NCBI RefSeq assembly: GCF_016907275.1
Contig: NZ_JAFBBP010000001.1
Span: 496,001 to 560,000 of the forward strand
From: Micromonospora luteifusca
GTDB lineage: Bacteria > Actinomycetota > Actinomycetes > Mycobacteriales > Micromonosporaceae
DNA length: 64,000 nucleotides
Direction of reading: 5' to 3'
Shown: positions 8,033 to 16,798 of the stretch, piece by piece
Layout of the letters: each line of letters starts with the position of its first letter
Numbering within the stretch: position 1 is the first letter of the stretch
Notes under the pieces: model-generated
The model's input: only the letters and a program-made list of their open reading frames with translations
Told to the model about the DNA's origin: nothing
Databases searched by the model: none
Position numbers and translations under genes: made by a program

Positions 8033-11000
8033 TCAGCTCGCGTACGCCTCCAACTCCCAGAGCGAATGGCCGTATCCGGTGCCCCGGGCGGTGCCGTAGA
8101 TCCGCAGGTAGCGGCCGTTGGCGCCGAGGCCGCTGTGCTCGTCCACTCCGCCGTCGGCGCCGGTCACCGTCTTCACGGTGGTCCAGGTGGTGCCGTCGGT
8201 CGAGGTCTGGATCTGGTACGCGCTGCTGTACGCCGCCTCCCAGTTCAGCTTGACCCGACCGATCGCGGTGGACGTGCCGAAGTCGACCCGGATCCACTGT
8301 GGATCCGAGAACGTGCTCGACCAGCGGGTGGTGAGGCTGCCGTCCACCGCCCGGGCGCCGGCCACGTCGGCCCCCTCGTTGCTGGACGTCGACGTCGGCT
8401 TGTTCAACAGCAGGTTGGTGCCCGGCCCGGTCGGGCCACCGGTGGCGCCGTACACCTCGAACTCGAACAGCGAGTAACCCCAGGCGGTGCCCCGGGTGGT
8501 GCCGAGGAGCCGGACGAACCGGCCGGAGCCGGTGAGCCCGGTCAGGTCGTCCACGCCACCGTCGCCGCCGGTCACCGTACGGATCGTGGTGAAGTTGACC
8601 CCGTCCGGCGAGGTCTGGATCTGGTACCCACTGCCGTACGCCGCCTCCCAGGTCAGCTTCACCCGGTTGAGGGAGTACGTGGCCCCGAGGTCCACATCGA
8701 TCCACTGCGGGTCGCTGAACGCGCTGCTCCAACGGGTGCCCACCGCCCCGTCGAACGCGTTGGCCGCGCCGTACGCGCCCTCGAGGCTGGAAGCTCGGGC
8801 GGGCTTGCCCTGTGCCAGGTTCCCGGTGGGCGGGTCGGGATCGGGGCCCGGGCCGCCGGGGCTGGTGGAGAGGGTGAACTCGTCGATGTCGAAGTACGGG
8901 CCGGTGCCCTTGAAGACCAGGAAGAGGGTCCGGGTGCCGGTCGGGGCGGTGACCCCACCGGTGACCGTGGCGAAGGTGGCGTACCCACCGGTGGGCACCA
9001 CGGTGGCCGAGCCGACCAGCGGCCCGGTGGGCGAATCCACCCGTAGCTCCAACGTGCCGCCGCCCCCGGCCGGGGCGCCGACCCGGGCACTGAACGACTG
9101 GATGCCGGTCAGGTTGTAGGGACGGAACGATATCCAATCGTTGTTGTCGACGTACCCGACCGCGGCACCGCCGTGCCCGGCTGCTCCGGCGACGACCTGG
9201 ACGCCGGACGAGTCACCGAAGTGCTCGGCCTGGCGCACCCGCGGCTGCAGGACGGCCTGGGTGTGTGTGGTCAGCGGTGGCTGGCCACCCCCACCCAGGT
9301 CGGTGTACTCCGCGTCGATGATGCCGAAGATGTTCGCCGCGGTGTCGTGCTCGCCGTCGGCCGAAGTCTGGATGACCCCGGTGCAGCCCTGCACGCTGCC
9401 GAGCTGGTGGCCGTGCGAGTCGTGCCCGAGGACATAGTTGACCTTCACCCGGGCACAGTTGATCGCACCGTCCTGCGCGTCGGCGACGGTGACGGTGAAC
9501 GGGACCGCGTCCCCGAAGTTGAAGGTCTGCCCGTTCAACGGGGTGTTCACGGTGACCACCGGGGCGCTGTTGCCGACCGTGACGACCACACTCGCGGTGG
9601 CTGTCTTGCCGGTGGTGTCCCGGACCGTGAGCGTCGGGCTGCGGGTCCCGTTGGTGGTGTACGTGAAACTCGGGTTCGCCGCGGTCGAGTCGGTGGTGCC
9701 GTTGTTGTCGAAGTCCCACGCGTAGGTGAACGGGTCCCCGTCCGGATCGAGGGTGCCGGCCGAGGAGAAGGCCACGGTCAACGGGGCGGTGCCGCTGGTC
9801 GGAGTGGCTGAGACGACCGGCCGTGGTGCCCGGCCCGTGCGGGCGTACTCGATGCGGTAGAGCGCCGAGTTGGCGTCGCCGTTGAACCAGCCGGTGCCGT
9901 AGTCGAGCACGTAGAGCGCGCCGTCCGGCCCGAACTCCATGTCCATGACCTGCGTGCCGGTCCACGGGAACGGGTTGATCTTCAACGGTTGGCCGGCCGG
10001 GTCGAGCTTGATGTTCTTGATCCAGCGGCGGCCGAACTCACCGGCGAAGTAGGTCCCGTCGTAGTACTCGGGGAACGCGACGGCGGAGGTGTTGTTCGGG
10101 TCGTACCGGTAGACCGGGCCGCCCATCGGGGACAGGCCACCGCCGGTGAACTCCGGCGGTGATCCGGAGCCGCCGTACGGCAGCCACGCCGAGATGGCCG
10201 GCGGCAACTGGGTGATGCCGGTGTTGTTGGGCGAGTTGTTCACCGGCCCACCCGCGCAGTTGAACTTCGGCCCGGACGGACCAGACGGGAAGGTGTAGTC
10301 GTTGTACGCGTCGTTGCGGGCGGTGCAGTACGGCCACCCGTAGAAGCCGGGCTTGTCGATCCGGGCGAACTCGACGTTGCCCGCCGGCCCCCGGTTCGGG
10401 TCGGCGGTGCCCGCGTCCGGACCGTAGTCGCCGAGGTAGACGATGCCGGTGGCCTTGTCCACGCTCATCCGGAACGGGTTGCGGAAGCCCATCGCGTAGA
10501 CCTCCGGGCGGGTCCGTGCGGTGCCCGGGGCGAACATGTTGCCGGCCGGAATGGTGTAACCGCCGGCCGCGCTCGGCTTGATCCGGAGCACCTTGCCGCG
10601 CAGGTCGTTGCTGTTCGCCGAGGTGCGCTGCGCGTCGAACGCCGGGTTGCGCCCGGCCCGCTCGTCGATCGGGGTAAAACCGGCCGAGTCGAACGGGTTG
10701 GTGTCGTCACCGGTGGACAGGTAGAGGTTGCCCGCCGCGTCGAAGTCCATGTCGCCGCCGACATGGCAGCACATGCCCCGGCTGGTCGGCACGTTCAGGA
10801 TCAGCGTCTCACTGCCCAGGTTGATGGTGTTGTCCGCGTTCACGGTGAACCGGGCCAGCCGGTTGACGCCGTCCCAGACAGCGAATTCGGCCGGGGTGCC
10901 GGTGGCCGGGGCACCGCCACCGGGGGTGCTCAGCGGCGGGGCGTAGTACGCGTACACCCAGCGGTTGGTGGCGAAGTTGGGGTCGGCCTTGATGCCCTGT

Positions 11001-11965
11001 AGGCCCTCCTCGTCTCCGGTGTAGACCGGCAGGGTGGCGGCGACCTTGGTGTTGCCGGCGGCGTCGGTGTGCCGGATCACGCCGTTGCGGGAGGTGTGCA
11101 GCACGCCCCGGTCCGGCAGGACGGTGAGGCTCATCGGCTCGCCCGTTTCGGCGGCGCCCTTGGCCAGCTCCACCTGCTGGAAGCTGCTGTTGACGGTGGC
11201 GCCACAGTCGGCGCCGACCGCGCCGGACGCGGTCATGATGCCGCCGAGCAGGTGCTGACGGAAGTTCGCCTCGGTGAACGACGCGTCGGTGTGGCCCAGG
11301 CCGGTGTACCAGGCCCGGCCCCCGGAGTAGTTCTGGCACCAGGAGATCGGGTGGTCGGCCCCCATGCTGCCGCCGGTGTAGGTGCTCTCGTCCAGGGTGG
11401 CCAGCACGTGCGCGTTGCCCCGGGGGTTGGTGCGGTAGTTGTACAGCTCGTCGAACCGGCTCCACCGCTGCGGCAGCGTCGCGGTGGACGGGTGCACCTG
11501 GTCGGCGACCTTGACGGTGACGGTCTGTTCGGCCGGGTGCGAGGCGAAGTACGCCCCGACCAGCCCGCCGTACCAGGGCCAGTCGTACTCGGTGTCGGAG
11601 GCGGCGTGGACGCCCACGTACCCGCCGCCGCCCTGGATGTAGCGCTCGAACGCGGCCTGCTGCGCGGCGTTGAGCACGTCACCGGTGGTGGACAGCCAGA
11701 TCACCGCGGCGAACCGGTCCAGGTGGGCGTCGGTGAACTGGGCAGCGTCCTCGGTGGCCTCGACGGTGAAGCCGTTGGCGGCGCCGAGCTGCTGGATGGC
11801 GGTGATGCCCGGGGTGATGGATCCGTGCCGGAAGCCGGCGGTCTTGCTGAAGACCAGCACGGTGAACGGTGCGGCGCTGGCCGTGGGCGGCACGGCGACG
11901 ATGCCGCCCGCCACGAGGATCGCGCTCAGCGCGACGCCGAGCCACGATCTCAGGGATCTGCGCAC
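8033..11965 (-). CDS. Secreted ThuA / PQQ-type sugar dehydrogenase-like / PKD / CBM6 / discoidin protein
   Basis: About 1,310 residues. A signal peptide (VALSAILVAGGIVAVPPTASA) is followed by a ThuA/glutamine-amidotransferase-like domain at ~35-245 (VLVFSKTAGFRHGSI, GGGYVGVHAASDTEYDWPWY, GLGHTDASF). Next is a six-bladed soluble glucose/sorbosone dehydrogenase-like propeller at ~265-710 (GLQGIKADPNFATNRWVY, GFRNPFRMSVD, MDMEFGPDGALYVLDYG). Then come a PKD domain (~725-810), a CBM6-like module (RQAEHFGDSSGVQV...DIDEFTL) and two F5/8 type C (discoidin) domains, each with LARxxxAxxxS and DPQWIxVDxG features. GTG at 11965 is chosen because AAAGGA precedes it; an ATG at 12031 lacks a ribosome site. 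Homologous ThuA-GDH fusions act on complex glycans outside the cell, but the substrate is unknown. It is unusually large for a single secreted protein. Confidence 0.9.
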   Translation of the reverse strand: MRRSLRSWLGVALSAILVAGGIVAVPPTASAAPFTVLVFSKTAGFRHGSITPGITAIQQLGAANGFTVEATEDAAQFTDAHLDRFAAVIWLSTTGDVLNAAQQAAFERYIQGGGGYVGVHAASDTEYDWPWYGGLVGAYFASHPAEQTVTVKVADQVHPSTATLPQRWSRFDELYNYRTNPRGNAHVLATLDESTYTGGSMGADHPISWCQNYSGGRAWYTGLGHTDASFTEANFRQHLLGGIMTASGAVGADCGATVNSSFQQVELAKGAAETGEPMSLTVLPDRGVLHTSRNGVIRHTDAAGNTKVAATLPVYTGDEEGLQGIKADPNFATNRWVYAYYAPPLSTPGGGAPATGTPAEFAVWDGVNRLARFTVNADNTINLGSETLILNVPTSRGMCCHVGGDMDFDAAGNLYLSTGDDTNPFDSAGFTPIDERAGRNPAFDAQRTSANSNDLRGKVLRIKPSAAGGYTIPAGNMFAPGTARTRPEVYAMGFRNPFRMSVDKATGIVYLGDYGPDAGTADPNRGPAGNVEFARIDKPGFYGWPYCTARNDAYNDYTFPSGPSGPKFNCAGGPVNNSPNNTGITQLPPAISAWLPYGGSGSPPEFTGGGLSPMGGPVYRYDPNNTSAVAFPEYYDGTYFAGEFGRRWIKNIKLDPAGQPLKINPFPWTGTQVMDMEFGPDGALYVLDYGTGWFNGDANSALYRIEYARTGRAPRPVVSATPTSGTAPLTVAFSSAGTLDPDGDPFTYAWDFDNNGTTDSTAANPSFTYTTNGTRSPTLTVRDTTGKTATASVVVTVGNSAPVVTVNTPLNGQTFNFGDAVPFTVTVADAQDGAINCARVKVNYVLGHDSHGHQLGSVQGCTGVIQTSADGEHDTAANIFGIIDAEYTDLGGGGQPPLTTHTQAVLQPRVRQAEHFGDSSGVQVVAGAAGHGGAAVGYVDNNDWISFRPYNLTGIQSFSARVGAPAGGGGTLELRVDSPTGPLVGSATVVPTGGYATFATVTGGVTAPTGTRTLFLVFKGTGPYFDIDEFTLSTSPGGPGPDPDPPTGNLAQGKPARASSLEGAYGAANAFDGAVGTRWSSAFSDPQWIDVDLGATYSLNRVKLTWEAAYGSGYQIQTSPDGVNFTTIRTVTGGDGGVDDLTGLTGSGRFVRLLGTTRGTAWGYSLFEFEVYGATGGPTGPGTNLLLNKPTSTSSNEGADVAGARAVDGSLTTRWSSTFSDPQWIRVDFGTSTAIGRVKLNWEAAYSSAYQIQTSTDGTTWTTVKTVTGADGGVDEHSGLGANGRYLRIYGTARGTGYGHSLWELEAYAS

Positions 11966-12188
11966 GATGGTCCTTTCGCGGTGCGAGGACGGCGTGCGCC
12001 GATCACGCCTGGCGGTGGTGGGACGAGACATGCGAATGCATCGTTGCGTTCGAACCGGGGGCGCGTCAAGCGTTCTCCCACCATCCGTGAGAGCGTTATC
12101 TCCGCAGGTGGAGGCGACTGTGCGCAGGGAGATCGAATAACGGTTTTCGGGCCATGAACCACGTGGCGGGCCCCGATGCCGTCAGCTC

Positions 12189-13649
12189 TCAGCGACCGCC
12201 CGCGACCAACTCGGCGATCATCCCCTCGCAGCTGCGGACGACGACCTGGGCCCCACGCCGCTGTGCCAACGGAAGCAGGGGGTCCTCCGCCCGGTCCCGC
12301 CATCGCCACTGCGCGTCGGCGGCGACTTCCCAGAGCCGCTGCACGGTCGCCTCATGCTCGACACCGAGGCGGGCGGCCAGTCCCACCCCGTTACCGCCGA
12401 CGAGCCGCCGCGCCTCGGCGGCCGACTCGGCGTCGAACCCGAGCCGGGCGTTGCGCAGCGCCACCAGCAGGCGCAGCTCCCGGAACTCGTGGGCACCGGC
12501 GAGGATCCGCTCGACCGCGCCGACCAACTCCTCAGAACCCCGGGTGGGCTCGGCCCGCAGCAGCGTCTCCACTGCGGCCAACGCCGACCGGGCCTTCAGG
12601 GTGTCGCTGCGATCGATGAAACAGCGTGTCACCGACTCACGCAGCTCGGTGAGACCGCTGCGCCGAATGAGCTCGGCAGAGAGCTTCACCCGGCTGTCGA
12701 AACCACTGCGCACCAGTGTGGCCGCCAGCCGGACACCGAAGACCCCGAGCCGATCCAGCAGCGCGGCGCGCGTCTCGGTCTCCAGCCGTACCGGCAGCTC
12801 ACCAAGGAGGAAGCGGTCAGCGGAGATCAGGTGGACGTCCAGCTCCGCCCTGGGCACCTGGGCCAGGGACGCGAGCGCGGCGAAGTCCGATTCACCGAGC
12901 ATCCTGCCCGCCAGGCCGATCATTCCGCTGCACGCCACGACGTTCACGCTGAGCGCGCTCACTCGCGGATCACGGTAATGCCGGCGGGCGAGCTGACGGG
13001 CCGTGAGCAGGCCGTCGATCCGGCCTCCGCCGGTCTCATCCGCCCGGGACAACACCATGATCACGTTGACCGGTGCGGCCTGCCCGACGGCGCTGTCCCG
13101 GCCGGACTCCAGCAGCCGCAGATCGCTGTCGCGCGCATCGCGGGTCAGGTACAACACCGCGTCCGCGTCCCGCAGCACCCGCTCCAACACCGGCGCCCGC
13201 CCCTGCTCCACACTGCCGGTGACCGCCGGGGTGTCGATAAGCGTGACCTGCCGCAGCGCCCGCGTCGGCCACTGCACCACGATGTCGCGGACGTCCCCCG
13301 CGCCCCAGCCGAGATCCACCCGCAGCCCGGTCGCCGACTTGACCACCGTCAACTCCTGCGGCGGCTGACCGGCCGGGTAGGCGGTCGCCCGCGGGGCGGC
13401 GCCGTCCTCGTACCAGGTGAACACGCCGTCCGCCCTCTCGACCGGCGCGACCTCCTCGCCCATCAGCGCGTTGAGGATCGTCGACTTGCCGGATCGCCAG
13501 GGGCCGGCGACCGCGATCCGCAGCGGTTGCTCCAACCGGGCGACCTGATGCCGCAACTGCGCGACTGCCCGCGGATCGTCCTGGTAAAGATCGATAGCCT
13601 GGTGCAGCAGACCCCAGGCCGCCTCGTCCAGGCGCAGCCCCACGGTCAT
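12189..13649 (-). CDS. iniC: IniC-like dynamin-family GTPase
   Basis: A 486-residue dynamin-like GTPase. The G1/P-loop GPWRSGKST is at residues 49-57, the G3 motif is DTPAVTG and the G4-like motif is LSRAD. The C-terminal half is helical and typical of the bacterial dynamin stalk (for example SALAAVETLLRAEPTRGSEE, EFRELRLLVALRNARLGFDAE). Length and order match mycobacterial IniC (about 490 residues), the third gene of the isoniazid-inducible iniBAC operon. The ATG overlaps the IniA stop (ATGA at 13646-13649), so translation is coupled. Bacterial dynamins remodel membranes; IniA/IniC are induced by cell-wall stress in mycobacteria. Here I see the family and operon; the stress role is inference. 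Confidence 0.88.
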   Translation of the reverse strand: MTVGLRLDEAAWGLLHQAIDLYQDDPRAVAQLRHQVARLEQPLRIAVAGPWRSGKSTILNALMGEEVAPVERADGVFTWYEDGAAPRATAYPAGQPPQELTVVKSATGLRVDLGWGAGDVRDIVVQWPTRALRQVTLIDTPAVTGSVEQGRAPVLERVLRDADAVLYLTRDARDSDLRLLESGRDSAVGQAAPVNVIMVLSRADETGGGRIDGLLTARQLARRHYRDPRVSALSVNVVACSGMIGLAGRMLGESDFAALASLAQVPRAELDVHLISADRFLLGELPVRLETETRAALLDRLGVFGVRLAATLVRSGFDSRVKLSAELIRRSGLTELRESVTRCFIDRSDTLKARSALAAVETLLRAEPTRGSEELVGAVERILAGAHEFRELRLLVALRNARLGFDAESAAEARRLVGGNGVGLAARLGVEHEATVQRLWEVAADAQWRWRDRAEDPLLPLAQRRGAQVVVRSCEGMIAELVAGGR

Positions 13650-15502
13650 GCCTGCGGCTCCAACAGCAGCGGGGCCGAACGGGCGGCGGTCAACTGCTGA
13701 GCCTGCTCGTAGAGCGCCGCCAACCGGGTCATCTTCAGGCGGATCTCGCGCTGCCGCTGCTCGCGCAGCGAGGCATCGGTGTCGGCCTCCTGCTTGGCAC
13801 TTCGGAACGACTGGACGATCGCCTCCTGAAGCTCCTCGGTCAGCCCCGTGAAGTGGTCCCGCAGCATCCGCTGCACCTGCCGTGCGGCGTCCCGGCAGTC
13901 ACGGATCATCCGGACGAAGAAGTCGTCGACATGCCGCTGGATGGCCGTCTTGACGGTCGCCTGGCGACGACGGAGCAACTGCTTGCTCTCGTCGCGGATG
14001 CTCTTGCCGCCGAACAGCGCCCCGATGCCGACCGAGACCGGGTTGATCATCGGCATCCCGGCCAGTGTGGTCGCCAGACCGAACATCAGCATCCCGCCGT
14101 ACGAGCCCTTCATGCCGGTGAACAACTTCTGGCCGGTGGTGAACCTGTCGATCGTCGGCAGTTGCAGCTCCGGCAGTCGCTCGCCGATGTCGTCCGGCAT
14201 CGTCATCGACCAGGGCGGCAGCACGTCGTAGCCGTACCGGTCGAAGTTGGCGGCCACCCGGCGGGCGATCCAGTCGCAGCGCTGGATCAGCCACTCGTGG
14301 TTTGCCTCCGCGGCCTCCACCAGGCTCCGCTCCAGCCAATCCTGGAAGGTGTCCCAGGCGACCAACGGATCGGCGGTGTCGAACGCCTCGTCCACGGTCC
14401 GGAGGATCTGCCGGGTCCGGTCACGAAGGTCGTACTCGATGTCGGAGAGCAGGTCGGCGATCTCGTCGCTGAGAATGTTCTGCCACCGGGTCGAGCAGCG
14501 ACGCAGCTCGTCGACCTCGCGCTGCGCCGCGTGCAGCCGGGAGATCGGGCCCGACTGCTCCTCGGCCTCCTGGGTCGCCAGCTCGGCACGCAGCGGCGCC
14601 GCCAACTGCTCCACCACCGTCCGCGCCACCGTCTGCACCGACGCCCGGGCCAACTGGTCGGCCTTGCCGGCCAGGTCCCGCTGCAGTCGGGCGATCAGCA
14701 CGGGAAAACCGGACTCGGCGTTGAGGCCCCGGTCATCGGCCGCGGCAGCACGCAGCCGCAGCGCCGCCGAGACCGGGATCAGCGCCGCCGGTACCCCGGC
14801 TTCGGCCAGGTGCTGACGATTGCGCTCGGCGACCGCCCGCCAGTCCGCCACCAGATCGGTCTTGCTCTGCACCACCACCACATTCGGGTGCGAGCGCATG
14901 ACGTGCAGCAACATGTTCAGCTCGGCGACCGACAACTCCCGGGTGGAGTCGGTGACCAGCAGCACGGTGTCCGCCCGGGCGGGAGCAGCGACCGAGGCGG
15001 CGCCGCCGATACCGGTGACCTCGTCGGTGCCGGGAGTGTCCACCAGCACCAGCCCGGCGCCGAGCAGGGCGCGGGGCACCCCGATCTCGACGTACGCCGG
15101 GCCACCGCCCGGCCGACGTCCGATCATGCCGGCCACGCTCTCCGCGACCTGGTTGAGCGCCACCGGGGTCCGCTCGACGGCGCCCTCGACCGCAGTGCCG
15201 GACGGACGACCGGGGGCTGGTGGCGAAGCCTGGGCCACCGCGACGGACGGAGCCTCGGCATGCCGCACCACGGTCGGCAGGACGGTCGTGCGGCCGTCGC
15301 CGACCGGGCAGGCCGGCGCGTTGATGATCGCGTTGATCAGCTGACTCTTGCCCTGGTTCGGCTCACCGATGACCAGGACGCGCAGCGTCGGGTCCAGCAG
15401 TTGGGCACGTTTCTGCCGGACCGTCTGGAGCAGGTCACCTCGACCGTGTGCACTGCACGTACGGGCGATGTCGTCCAGCACGTCCAACCAGATCCCGGCC
15501 AT
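13646..15502 (-). CDS. iniA: IniA-like dynamin-family GTPase
   Basis: A 618-residue dynamin-like GTPase. P-loop GEPNQGKSQ is at residues 46-54, G3 is VDTPGTDE and G4 is QSKTDL. A long helical stalk follows, with heptad-rich segments. A hydrophobic patch (GGMLMFGLATTLAGMPMINPVSVGIGALFGG, near residues 470-500) corresponds in position to the membrane-inserting paddle or lipid-interacting loops of IniA. The length is close to mycobacterial IniA (640 residues), whose structure shows a membrane-fission dynamin. ATG at 15502 is used; a GTG one codon upstream is equally possible. The gene lies between iniB and iniC on one strand, separated from iniB by a hairpin. Confidence 0.9.
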   Translation of the reverse strand: MAGIWLDVLDDIARTCSAHGRGDLLQTVRQKRAQLLDPTLRVLVIGEPNQGKSQLINAIINAPACPVGDGRTTVLPTVVRHAEAPSVAVAQASPPAPGRPSGTAVEGAVERTPVALNQVAESVAGMIGRRPGGGPAYVEIGVPRALLGAGLVLVDTPGTDEVTGIGGAASVAAPARADTVLLVTDSTRELSVAELNMLLHVMRSHPNVVVVQSKTDLVADWRAVAERNRQHLAEAGVPAALIPVSAALRLRAAAADDRGLNAESGFPVLIARLQRDLAGKADQLARASVQTVARTVVEQLAAPLRAELATQEAEEQSGPISRLHAAQREVDELRRCSTRWQNILSDEIADLLSDIEYDLRDRTRQILRTVDEAFDTADPLVAWDTFQDWLERSLVEAAEANHEWLIQRCDWIARRVAANFDRYGYDVLPPWSMTMPDDIGERLPELQLPTIDRFTTGQKLFTGMKGSYGGMLMFGLATTLAGMPMINPVSVGIGALFGGKSIRDESKQLLRRRQATVKTAIQRHVDDFFVRMIRDCRDAARQVQRMLRDHFTGLTEELQEAIVQSFRSAKQEADTDASLREQRQREIRLKMTRLAALYEQAQQLTAARSAPLLLEPQA

Positions 15503-15559
15503 CACCGCACCAAGTGTGCTGATTTCGGCTCAATTAGCAAGAGGGACCGGAAATGGAAT

Positions 15560-15602
15560 CGGAGGGGGCCGGATCGCCCGAGACGATCCGACCCCCCGCT
15601 CC
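15560..15602 (-). terminator. Hairpin between iniB and iniA, possible attenuator
   Basis: The 113-bp gap between iniB and iniA holds a bulged inverted repeat. The left arm begins cggagggggccggatcg at 15560; the right arm ends cccccgctccg at 15602 after cgatccg. It could stop part of the transcripts after iniB, giving more IniB than IniA/IniC. There is only a modest T-rich tract downstream on the minus strand, so full termination is uncertain. Confidence 0.5.
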
Positions 15603-15617
15603 GACCGGAAATTCCCG

Positions 15618-16502
15618 TCAGAGCAGACCGCCGGTGAGGCCGAGCAGGCCGTGGTCGGACGAGCCGTCCGAGTCGCCCAGCACACCGTCGGTGACGCCGC
15701 CGGTCACATCACCAACCGTGCCGGTGACACCGGGGACGAGACCGTCCACCTGGTGCGTCACCCCGCCCACCACGGACGGCACGTCGAGCGGCGGAACGAC
15801 GCCGCCGACAACGCCATCACCGTGCCCGAGGCCCAGCCCGCCCAGGGTGTCCTCGACACCGAGGGAGCCGACGACGCCATTGATCTGACCGTGGGCACCG
15901 GAGAGGACGCCGCCGGTCAGGTCGCCACCGAGCAGACCCGCGTCGGTGCCGTGCAGCAGGCCGGTCGAGTCGCCGACCACCCCGGTGACGTCCCCGAGCA
16001 CCGGGTCGGCGATCCCGTCCACCGGCTGCACCACGTCGGCGTCGAGGGTGTGCGCCACGTCGGCCACACCGGTCAGGTCGGTGTCAAGGCCGTACGGGCC
16101 GACGCCCAGGCCGATCCCCGGCAGCACGGTGACTCCCGCGGCGGCCGCCGACGGGTCGACCGCGATGGCACCGAGCACACCGGCCTTGACGTCCACGCCG
16201 TACGGGGAACTCGTGACGCTGATCTGCTGCGCCACGCTCTGCAACTGGCCCACCACGTCGGTGGTGTCGGTGACCAGGGGGTCCAGCCCGAGCTGCCCCA
16301 CGGATGGAACCAACGCCCCGAGTCCCTGTCCCGGCGCGTAGTCGACGACCAACGGCACGACGTCCTGCACGTCGGCCGCCGTGATGTCGGTCAGCCCCGC
16401 TGCCTGCAGCGCACCCTCGGGGTCGAGGTCGAAGGCCGACCGGGCGTCGGGGTTCGTCAGCAGGTCGAGCACGAAGTCGTGGAGGGTCTGTTGCGAGTCC
16501 AT
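15618..16502 (-). CDS. iniB: IniB N-terminal-domain protein, Gly/Val/Asp-rich
   Basis: A 294-residue protein. Its N-terminal ~55 residues (QTLHDFVLDLLTNPDARSAF, PEGALQAAGLTDITAADVQD) match the IniB N-terminal domain. This domain is seen in the first protein of mycobacterial iniBAC and resembles leaderless adaptor-like helical domains. The remainder is low-complexity, made of imperfect GxVTGxV/GDVTGG/GVLGD repeats rich in Gly, Val, Asp and Leu with no aromatic core, as in the Gly-rich tail of mycobacterial IniB. There is no classical signal peptide. ATG at 16502 has a GAGGAG ribosome site. First gene of the operon; it diverges from the Hsp70/IniR operon. Its molecular role is unknown even in mycobacteria. 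Confidence 0.88.
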   Translation of the reverse strand: MDSQQTLHDFVLDLLTNPDARSAFDLDPEGALQAAGLTDITAADVQDVVPLVVDYAPGQGLGALVPSVGQLGLDPLVTDTTDVVGQLQSVAQQISVTSSPYGVDVKAGVLGAIAVDPSAAAAGVTVLPGIGLGVGPYGLDTDLTGVADVAHTLDADVVQPVDGIADPVLGDVTGVVGDSTGLLHGTDAGLLGGDLTGGVLSGAHGQINGVVGSLGVEDTLGGLGLGHGDGVVGGVVPPLDVPSVVGGVTHQVDGLVPGVTGTVGDVTGGVTDGVLGDSDGSSDHGLLGLTGGLL

Positions 16503-16798
16503 GTGCCGGTTCTCCTCGGATGTGGCGTCGGCGGGTGTCGTACGTCGACAGTGACGCTATTGCCGGGCCCGCCCCCGGGCATCGGGGCTGAGCCCGCATC
16601 CGGGCCGGTTGAACTAGGGGCACCGCCACCTCGTACGTTAGGGGGACAGGGGGAAACCGGACCGGCGAGATTAGGGTCCCGACCAGGGACTGATCTCTGG
16701 TACGAACGTAGGAGCCCGCGGGGTTCGCCGGGGGTGGGTCGTCGGACAGCACCGACGCCATCGCCACCGACCGGCCGACCCACGGGGAGAGAAGAGAG
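16503..16798. promoter_or_regulatory. Divergent control region between iniB and Hsp70-iniR operons
   Basis: A 296-bp region with no gene. It must hold both promoters. Visible features: a TACGTT motif on the plus strand at 16634-16639 and its inverted copy AACGTA at 16705-16710, two GGGGGA tracts separated by CA near 16641-16653, and a CCAG...CTGG inverted pair near 16683-16700. These are candidate sites for the IniR-like regulator encoded next door. I cannot assign -35/-10 boxes with confidence. Confidence 0.45.

Noticed and set aside
11966..12031. Longer ATG start for the ThuA-dehydrogenase protein
   Set aside because: There is no ribosome site before the ATG at 12031, and the added residues lengthen the n-region beyond a normal signal peptide; GTG at 11965 has AAAGGA.
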